From assembly GCA_012728465.1 (NCBI GenBank), contig JAAYFB010000069.1:1-6011 (forward strand): DNA of 6,011 bases, in the 5' to 3' direction. A program made the position numbers and the translations under genes. Below, in pieces: positions 1 to 4,549 of this stretch (within the stretch, counting starts at the first letter, position 1; the number at the start of each line of letters is the position of its first letter). The notes under the pieces are model-generated. The model worked only from the letters and a program-made list of their open reading frames with translations. It made no database searches and had not been told where the DNA came from. The DNA comes from Proteiniphilum sp. (GTDB taxonomy: Bacteria > Bacteroidota > Bacteroidia > Bacteroidales > Dysgonomonadaceae).

Positions 1-761
1 ACAAAATCGGAAGTGTCAAGAAGATGATGCTTGGTCCATTCATAAGTATTAATAGCATCTTTAAGATACTTTTCATCATTAGTAATGTTATACATTTTGG
101 CAGATAGTACAGCCCCAGGTGCATTTGAACAAGTGTTTTTGGATGATTTGTTCTGTTCACACCAATATATTCCGCCATTCAAAACATCATCCCAACCACT
201 ATACACAAAGTCATATATTTCGGTAGCCTTATCAAGGTATTTTTTATTGTCTGTAGCTACATATAAATTACAGAAATCAAGAGCTAGCCAGACATTATCA
301 TCATAAAAGCGATCGCTATTGCCAGCAAATGTAGGATAAGACTGATATGCTGCAGGTAGCCTTACATTATCATAATACTTATCTAAGCCTGGTAGTATCT
401 TATCTTCGAGCATAGATAGGTACTTTGCTTGATTTGTGTGAGTGTACAAAGTAACCACACCTGAAAGCATGCCAGAAAAAGGCCATAGAAAAGAGACTTC
501 TTGAAATTTGCGCTCGCTGGTTCCCTCTGCTAAATATGTTACTTTGTTATTAGGATTTACAGGATAGGTTTCCGATAAAAGTGATTGACTCGGAACATCA
601 TAAAGCAATAAAATATTATTAAGTATTTCATCTGCTATTTCTATTCCGCTTTCACTACCCTTTTTATCCTGACAAATATTACCTGCAGGATAAAAAGCGG
701 ATAGCAAAAGTAAATGTACAAACACAATCAATAAACTATAAGTTAAATATTTATTTTTCAT
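1..761 (-). CDS. GH76 family glycoside hydrolase (alpha-1,6-mannanase type), 3' end cut off by the window
   Basis: The reading frame opens at the ATG complementary to 759-761 and stays open to the left edge: 253 full codons, so the C-terminus lies outside. GH76 enzymes are endo-acting alpha-1,6-mannanases that attack fungal or bacterial mannan backbones. Recognised features are the tandem acidic motif RFYDDNVWLAL (D154 and D155, matching the paired catalytic Asp of GH76) and the downstream block GGIYWCEQN, residues 196-204, followed by SKNTCSNAPGA, residues 207-217. Repeated helical segments such as KKYLDKATEIYDF fit the (alpha/alpha)6 barrel. Residues 1-25 are a Lys-flanked hydrophobic signal sequence, so the enzyme is exported. 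Cys30 is not in a convincing lipobox (the preceding residue is Ile), so lipidation is doubtful. GH76 proteins are usually about 350-400 residues, so roughly a third is missing. It follows the Lrp gene by 24 bp on the same strand and may be co-transcribed. The substrate is inferred from the family only. Confidence 0.87.
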   Translation of the reverse strand, partial: MKNKYLTYSLLIVFVHLLLLSAFYPAGNICQDKKGSESGIEIADEILNNILLLYDVPSQSLLSETYPVNPNNKVTYLAEGTSERKFQEVSFLWPFSGMLSGVVTLYTHTNQAKYLSMLEDKILPGLDKYYDNVRLPAAYQSYPTFAGNSDRFYDDNVWLALDFCNLYVATDNKKYLDKATEIYDFVYSGWDDVLNGGIYWCEQNKSSKNTCSNAPGAVLSAKMYNITNDEKYLKDAINTYEWTKHHLLDTSDF

Positions 762-785
762 GTCTTGTATTCTTGATGATGATTA

Positions 786-1256
786 TTAGCTTTGAGAAAA
801 ATCTAAAGGAAGCTTCTTACGGAAACCATCTTTAAAGCACATCAATGTCTCAGTTCTTGATAGTCCCAAAGGTTGCAATTCTGAATGAATAACACGAAGT
901 AGATCCTTATTATTTTTTGCAAACACTTTTATCAACAGATCATACTGACCAGTAGTATAGTAACACTCTACTACTTCTGGAATTTTTTCTAATGCCTGCA
1001 CAACATCATCAAACGATGTAGGTGAAACTAAGTACAGACCCACGAAAGCACAGGTGGAATACCCTATCTTTTCGGGATCAAGAATGAATTCAGAACCTTT
1101 AATTACACCTGCATTAGTTAGCTTTTGCACTCTTTGATGAATAGCTGCACCAGAAACACCACACTCACGTGCTACCTCCAGAAAAGGAGTGCGAGCATTG
1201 TTAATAATCTGTTTTAGAATCTTCTCATCCAACTCGTCTAAATCATGATAAATCAT
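786..1256 (-). CDS. Lrp/AsnC family transcriptional regulator
   Basis: The protein has 156 residues, the usual length for one-domain-pair Lrp/AsnC regulators. Residues 5-60 form the N-terminal helix-turn-helix domain: it starts with LDELDEKILKQI, and the recognition segment VARECGVSGAAIHQRVQKL ends in the typical GVI turn at residues 50-52. Residues 68-142 form the RAM ligand-binding domain, with the turn motif GQYD at 103-106 that shapes the amino-acid effector pocket between subunits. Family members are dimers or octamers that bind DNA and respond to amino acids, often controlling their own gene and a neighbouring amino-acid gene. No Shine-Dalgarno sequence precedes the ATG, which is normal for Bacteroidota. 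The gene lies 90 bp downstream of an M20 amidohydrolase and 24 bp upstream of a GH76 gene, all on the minus strand. The effector cannot be told from sequence. Confidence 0.93.
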   Translation of the reverse strand: MIYHDLDELDEKILKQIINNARTPFLEVARECGVSGAAIHQRVQKLTNAGVIKGSEFILDPEKIGYSTCAFVGLYLVSPTSFDDVVQALEKIPEVVECYYTTGQYDLLIKVFAKNNKDLLRVIHSELQPLGLSRTETLMCFKDGFRKKLPLDFSQS

Positions 1257-1286
1257 AGTTATACTTTTAATTTGTTAGTAAAACGC

Positions 1287-1318
1287 ATATTATAGTGCAA
1301 AAATATAAAATATAATAT
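1287..1318. promoter_or_regulatory. Inverted repeat around the Lrp -7 element, candidate operator
   Basis: ATATTATA (1287-1294) and TATAATAT (1311-1318) are perfect 8-bp inverted copies separated by 16 bp, and the candidate -7 element lies between them. Lrp/AsnC proteins commonly bind AT-rich dyads at their own promoters, so autoregulation is a reasonable inference. The region is very AT-rich, so a chance dyad is possible. Confidence 0.3.
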
Positions 1319-1332
1319 TCACTTTTACCAAA
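1298..1332 (-). promoter_or_regulatory. Candidate Bacteroidota promoter of the Lrp/AsnC gene
   Basis: Read on the minus strand, TATTTTTG (1298-1305) matches the -7 form TAnnTTTG exactly. TTTG at 1329-1332 could be the -33 element. The gap is 23 bp, slightly longer than the usual 19-21. The predicted transcript would start near 1291, giving a leader of about 35 nt before the ATG. This suggests the regulator is not solely dependent on read-through from the amidohydrolase. Confidence 0.5.
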
Positions 1333-1346
1333 TAAGTGCTATTTTA

Positions 1347-2543
1347 TTACTGAGCTCTTTCAACTTCCATTATCGAAACATAAGCTATTGTGCTCATAGC
1401 GGTATCAATAGAATTTTCATCAATCAAAAAAGTAGATGAGTGTTGTTTTCCACAAGTTCTATTCCTATTATTTACACCAAATCTATAAAAGCATGAAGGA
1501 TATATCTGAGTGTAAAAACCAAAATCTTCGGCAGTCATTCGTTGTGGGTATTCAGCCACATTGTCTGTCCCTAAAAATAACAAAGCATTCTGTTCTACCC
1601 TTTCAGTTACTTCCGCATGGCTAATAGTGCAAGGATAGCCCATCGGAATATCTACATCACAAGTACATCCATAAGCTGACGCTGTTGACTTTACGATTTC
1701 AGGTATTAATGAAAGCATCCGCTCACGCTCTGTTTCATCCATACAGCGCAACGATCCAGCCAACACAACTTCTGACGGTATCACATTAGTAGCACCATTG
1801 GCAATGAACTTACCAAACGATAGAGTCATTGGTTGAAAAGGGTTTCGCCTACGACTAACCACTTGCTGCAATGCAACAATAATATTTGATGCAGCCAAAA
1901 CTGTATCATTAAGCTCGTGAGGCAATGCTCCGTGACCTCCCTGCCCTTTCACAACAATATGCACCTCATCGGCAGAAGCCATAACTTTGCCCTTTTGGAA
2001 ACCAATTTTGCCAGCAGGTAGGTCAACATACGAGTGCTGTTTTATTACCACATCTGGCACAAAATCATCAAATAGTCCATCCTCTAGCATAAGATATGCA
2101 CCTCCTGGTGCTTTTTCCTCACCTGGTTGAAACACAAACAACACAGTTCCAGAGAACTCTTTACGAACATGTTTTACAATCTTTGCAGCTCCCATAAGTG
2201 ATGCAGTGTGCGAGTCGTGACCACATGCATGCATTACACCCTCGTTTACAGATTTAAACTCTACATCGTTTTCCTCATGAACAGGTAATGCATCCATATC
2301 AGCAACAATGGCAATGGTTTTTCCTGTGCCCTCCTTTTCTCCCTTTATCCAAGCAAGAATACCATAGCCACCGATGTTAGTTTTGTGCTCAATTCCTTCT
2401 GCGGTTAAAAACTGTGCTACATATAGCGAAGTATTTTTCTCTTGATATGACAGCTCGGGGTGTTGATGTAAATATCTGTAGTGTTGTACTATCTCGGGAT
2501 AGATTGATTGCGAGTAGTCTTTAATTTGTTGTGATAGGCTCAT
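1347..2543 (-). CDS. M20 family metallopeptidase / N-acyl-amino-acid amidohydrolase (HipO/AbgB/IAA-hydrolase-like)
   Basis: The protein has 398 residues, the normal length for M20D-type amidohydrolases, which remove an acyl group from an N-acylated amino acid (hippurate, N-acetyl-diaminopimelate, indole-acetyl amino acids and similar). Sequence signs in order: RYLHQHPELS at 23-32; ADMDALPVHE at 81-90; the metal ligands of MHACGHDSHT (C107, H109); the glutamate pair in FQPGEE (E142, E143); QHSYVDLPAG (H170); a lid/dimerisation domain about 186-300 with GQGGHGALPH (H204); and the C-terminal ligand His in KQHSSTF (H368). All expected two-metal ligands are present, so it should be active. It has no signal sequence and is therefore cytoplasmic. 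An adjacent Lrp-type regulator on the same strand fits a role in amino-acid or peptide turnover. Exact substrate specificity is not predictable; N-acetyldiaminopimelate deacetylase and hippurate hydrolase are the main alternatives. Confidence 0.93.
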   Translation of the reverse strand: MSLSQQIKDYSQSIYPEIVQHYRYLHQHPELSYQEKNTSLYVAQFLTAEGIEHKTNIGGYGILAWIKGEKEGTGKTIAIVADMDALPVHEENDVEFKSVNEGVMHACGHDSHTASLMGAAKIVKHVRKEFSGTVLFVFQPGEEKAPGGAYLMLEDGLFDDFVPDVVIKQHSYVDLPAGKIGFQKGKVMASADEVHIVVKGQGGHGALPHELNDTVLAASNIIVALQQVVSRRRNPFQPMTLSFGKFIANGATNVIPSEVVLAGSLRCMDETERERMLSLIPEIVKSTASAYGCTCDVDIPMGYPCTISHAEVTERVEQNALLFLGTDNVAEYPQRMTAEDFGFYTQIYPSCFYRFGVNNRNRTCGKQHSSTFLIDENSIDTAMSTIAYVSIMEVERAQ

Positions 2544-2578
2544 AACTGCAAGTTTGAAATGTTTAATTGTAATAGAGA

Positions 2579-2586
2579 CAAAGGTA
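2579..2586 (-). promoter_or_regulatory. Candidate -7 promoter element of the amidohydrolase gene
   Basis: On the minus strand this reads TACCTTTG, an exact TAnnTTTG match, 35 bp before the amidohydrolase ATG. The expected leader is about 25-30 nt. No clear TTTG lies at the ideal 19-21 bp distance; the nearest, at 2615-2618, is 28 bp away, so the -33 element is weak or degenerate. Confidence 0.45.
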
Positions 2587-2594
2587 GATGTTTT

Positions 2595-2690
2595 TTATCT
2601 CTTATTCTTTAAAACAAATTGCAAACCAACTCCAATGTTTAAATCACTTACCCATTTGTTGTATGGATGATGATATACTTCGAACTTCAT
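2595..2690 (-). pseudogene. Possible remnant: C-terminal tail of an outer-membrane beta-barrel protein
   Basis: A 31-codon minus-strand frame starts with ATG (2688-2690) and stops with TAA (2595-2597). An in-frame TAG directly precedes the ATG. The peptide ends WVSDLNIGVGLQFVLKNKR. Its alternating hydrophobic/polar pattern, with glycines and a late phenylalanine, is typical of the last beta-strand of Bacteroidota outer-membrane barrels, though such proteins usually end nearer the aromatic residue. No further barrel sequence was found upstream in the other minus frames up to about 2880. I infer a gene fragment left after deletion or insertion; a chance open frame or a small real peptide cannot be excluded. 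Confidence 0.3.
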
Positions 2691-2871
2691 CTATAAAACA
2701 ATTTAGCCATTGCTTTCAACATCTCTTTATTCTATAAAAATGAAGTCTTATACTGAAACAGTCAAAATTGGGCAAATTTGCTCATGAAAACATACATCTT
2801 TTTGAATAGTTAATTATTTAACTAAATCAGCAAGTGTAAAACAAATCATATTTAACATATTTCAGGCTGAA
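2691..2871. other. Intergenic stretch without a recognisable gene; several short palindromes
   Basis: No credible coding frame was found. Perfect short palindromes are GCAAATTTGC (2772-2781), TAGTTAA/TTAACTA with a 4-nt loop (2807-2824), and TTTCAG-G-CTGAAA (2860-2872), the last directly bordering the 42-bp array. A 9-bp direct repeat TCTATAAAA occurs at 2690-2698 and 2731-2739. In such AT-rich sequence some of these will be chance. Confidence 0.5.
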
Positions 2872-2933
2872 AGTCACCAATGTTGTTCCCGATTTGTCAA
2901 TACCAAATGGTATTATGAAAATGTGTTAGACCT

Positions 2934-2963
2934 TTTTAGCAATGCAGGATTGCATTGTTAAAA
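2934..2963 (+). other. Long hairpin in the second array unit
   Basis: TTTTAGCAATGCA (2934-2946) pairs with TGCATTGTTAAAA (2951-2963) across a GGAT loop. The stem is 13 bp, with a single G-U pair at G2939-U2958 when read as plus-strand RNA. No T-run follows on either side, so it does not look like an intrinsic terminator. Confidence 0.55.
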
Positions 2964-3044
2964 TGCTTTAAACGATTTGTCTAATGCTAAATGGTATATT
3001 GATTTTGTGTTAAGACATTTTGGCAATGCAGAGCAGTTATGTTA

Positions 3045-3102
3045 AATCGCGAACCACATTTTGATGATTCCATTCTGTTTCTTGTCATTGTGGTTTGCGA
3101 TT
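3045..3102 (+). other. Inverted copy of the array core, able to pair with the next core
   Basis: AATCGCGAACCACA (3045-3058) is the reverse complement of TGTGGTTTGCGATT (3089-3102) apart from one position, which forms G-U in plus-strand RNA. The potential stem is 14 bp with a 30-nt loop. The same left arm could pair equally well with the two following cores at 3131-3144 and 3173-3186. Confidence 0.5.
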
Positions 3103-3251
3103 GGGCCAAAACAGAACTGTTTCTTGTCATTGTGGTTTGCGATTGGGGCAATTCCATTTGGAATCCTATCATTGTGGTTTGCGATTGGGCCAATTTCATT
3201 TGGTTTGGGGTTGGTGTGGTTAGTGATTTGGCTCTGGCGGTTAGTTAGTGA

Positions 3252-3266
3252 GTGACTCTAAGTCAC
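3252..3266. other. Short hairpin just right of the array
   Basis: GTGACT (3252-3257) and AGTCAC (3261-3266) form a perfect 6-bp stem with a CTA loop. It lies out of register with the 42-bp array. No T-run follows on either strand, so a terminator role is unlikely. Confidence 0.4.
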
Positions 3267-3387
3267 CCCCGACTGAATAAAAAGCAAAACCACTCCAGTT
3301 TAACATATAAGTACCTCTCTATCGACTAAAACACCGTGTACATCGATTATACGGGTTTAATAAATGTGAATTAGATGTAATCAAACT
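3267..3387. promoter_or_regulatory. Upstream region of the efflux operon with a 21-bp spaced direct repeat
   Basis: No gene is seen here. ATCGACTA (3321-3328) and ATCGATTA (3342-3349) form a direct repeat ATCGAYTA with a 21-bp period, two helical turns, which is a layout used by some dimeric activators. Between them lies the small dyad ACAC-C-GTGT (3331-3339). The position, about 60-90 bp before the candidate -7 element, would suit an activator or response-regulator site; this is inference only. Confidence 0.25.
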
Positions 3388-3416
3388 AATCTATATACTT
3401 TTTATGATTAGATTTG
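3386..3416 (+). promoter_or_regulatory. Candidate promoter of the efflux operon with an overlapping dyad
   Basis: TAGATTTG (3409-3416) is an exact TAnnTTTG -7 element, 19 bp before the adaptor ATG. No TTTG lies at the usual -33 spacing, suggesting a weak or activator-dependent promoter. CTAATC (3386-3391) and GATTAG (3406-3411) are perfect inverted copies 14 bp apart, and the right arm overlaps the -7 element. A further ATTAGAT lies at 3370-3376. A repressor or regulator bound here could block initiation; no regulator gene is adjacent to it in the window. Confidence 0.45.
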
Positions 3417-3435
3417 TGGAAATTTACACTTAATA

Positions 3436-4545
3436 ATGAACAAGAGAAACAAAATTATTGTATTTACAGCAATAGGATTGCTTATACTAGGAATGATTTT
3501 TCTCCCACAAATTAAGTCTCTTGTGGGATGGAGTAATGAGAAAAGCCCGGGTGCACCTGGACGTACAGGAGTTGGTGGACGTCAAAAACTAAGCGTTACT
3601 GGCTCTGTATTGGTTCCACAAACACTTAAAAGCGATTTATACATTGCAAGAGGCATCCTATTGCCCGACGAAGAGGTGAATCTTACCTTTGAGACATCTG
3701 GAAAAATTACAGAAATACATTTTAATGAGGGATCAATGGTTCAAAAAGGACAATTATTGGCCAAGGTGAATGATGCCCCACTTCAGGCAGAGCTAAAGAA
3801 ACTAAAAACGCAACTTCCATTAGCCGAAGATAGAGTATATCGTCAAAAAACATTACTCGAAAAAGATGCTATTAGCCAAGAAACATACCAATCGGTAAGT
3901 ACCGACTTAGAGAAACTAAAAGCAGATATTGAACTTATACAATCACGAATTGATCAAACAGAATTGCGTGCACCATTTAGCGGACTAATTGGGCTAAGAC
4001 AAGTGAGCGTTGGTGCATATGCATCGCCAACAGTAGAGGTGTCTAAACTTACTAAAATATCTCCTTTGAAACTTGAATTTTCGATGAATGAAAATCAGGT
4101 ATCAATCATTCGCCCTGGCACGGATATAAGCTTTACCGTTGCTAATGATTTAAGCACATACTCAGCCGAAGTATATGCAGTGGAGTCGCAACTTGATCCT
4201 AAAACATTAACTCTAAAAGCACGTGCTAGATATGCCAATACAGATGGTAAACTTAAACCAGGATTGTCAGGAAATATAGAAGCATTGCTTAACGAGATAC
4301 CAAATGCTATAGTTATCCCAAGCATATCTAGCATCACAGAAATGGGACGTGACATAGCATACGTTTACAAAAATGGTGTGGCAAAGGAAGTGGAAATAAT
4401 AAAAGGACAAAGAACTGCATCACATGTGCAAATATTATCAGGATTATCAGCAGGTGATACCCTACTGACAACAGGTGTGATGCAATTAAGAAACGGAATG
4501 TCTGTAGATATTGCAAACTTTGTTCCAAACGCAATAGAGAAATAA
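3436..4545 (+). CDS. RND efflux periplasmic adaptor subunit (membrane fusion protein, HlyD/AcrA-like)
   Basis: The protein has 369 residues, normal for this family. It bridges an inner-membrane RND pump and an outer-membrane channel in the periplasm. Residues 7-26 are a hydrophobic N-terminal anchor or signal without a lipobox Cys. A flexible Gly/Pro-rich linker follows (about 37-50). The two halves of the lipoyl domain are at about 81-112 (TSGKITEIHFNEGSMVQKGQ) and 173-205 (LRAPFSGLIGLRQVSVGAY), separated by an alpha-hairpin at about 113-172. A beta-barrel (about 210-285) and a membrane-proximal domain (about 290-360, with IVIPSISSI and GLSAGDTLLTTG) complete it. The start is supported by the N-terminal anchor right after it and the -7 element 19 bp upstream. 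The RND gene follows after 4 bp, so the two form an operon. Substrates are unknown. Confidence 0.94.
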   Translation: MNKRNKIIVFTAIGLLILGMIFLPQIKSLVGWSNEKSPGAPGRTGVGGRQKLSVTGSVLVPQTLKSDLYIARGILLPDEEVNLTFETSGKITEIHFNEGSMVQKGQLLAKVNDAPLQAELKKLKTQLPLAEDRVYRQKTLLEKDAISQETYQSVSTDLEKLKADIELIQSRIDQTELRAPFSGLIGLRQVSVGAYASPTVEVSKLTKISPLKLEFSMNENQVSIIRPGTDISFTVANDLSTYSAEVYAVESQLDPKTLTLKARARYANTDGKLKPGLSGNIEALLNEIPNAIVIPSISSITEMGRDIAYVYKNGVAKEVEIIKGQRTASHVQILSGLSAGDTLLTTGVMQLRNGMSVDIANFVPNAIEK

Positions 4546-4549
4546 TAAA

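Larger units (their letters stand above)
2872..3234. repeat. Tandem array of about eight 42-bp units, each with a phased palindrome
   Basis: Each unit is a 14-bp palindromic segment plus a core of about 28 bp. Palindrome centres fall at 2906.5, 2948.5, 2990.5, about 3032, 3073.5, 3115.5, 3157.5 and 3199.5; one base is lost between the third and fifth. Perfect 6-bp arms are ATACCA/TGGTAT (2900-2913), AAACAG/CTGTTT (3109-3122) and ATTCCA/TGGAAT (3151-3164). ATGCA/TGCAT (2942-2955) is perfect over 5 bp, with compatible flanking pairs. ATGCTA/TGGTAT (2984-2997) pairs fully if two G-U wobbles are allowed. The segments at about 3026-3039, 3067-3080 and 3193-3206 are decayed or hybrid. Cores five to seven share TCATTGTGGTTTGCGATTGG (starting 3085, 3127, 3169; the first 20 bases are identical); core eight (from 3211) matches at about two thirds of positions, and the cores before unit five are more diverged. 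42 bp is four helical turns. It is not a CRISPR array. Its function is unknown. Confidence 0.85.

Noticed and set aside
85..306. Plus-strand open frame of 73 codons
   Set aside because: It lies antisense to the GH76 gene, which has clear family motifs across the same bases.
309..316. GCGATCGC octamer (HIP1-like palindrome)
   Set aside because: It is a single copy within coding sequence (Ser-Asp-Arg codons); HIP1 is a cyanobacterial repeat and nothing else here suggests cyanobacteria.
2934..2963. Intrinsic terminator at the long hairpin
   Set aside because: The stem is flanked by T's on the left and A's on the right that pair with each other; no unpaired T-run follows on either strand, and no gene ends nearby.
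3067..3234. CRISPR-like array (conserved repeats with short intervening segments)
   Set aside because: The intervening 17-bp segments are too short, related to one another and palindromic; repeats decay gradually; there are no cas genes in the window.
2987..3255. Small open frames across the repeat array on both strands (14-residue repeats such as AQSQTTM on the minus strand)
   Set aside because: 42 is a multiple of three, so any frame without a stop in one unit stays open. The frames are open on both strands, and the peptide repeats follow from the DNA repeat; no codon-level sign of selection is visible.
4095..4534. Minus-strand open frames within the adaptor gene
   Set aside because: They are shadows of the periplasmic adaptor frame; neither peptide resembles a known family.
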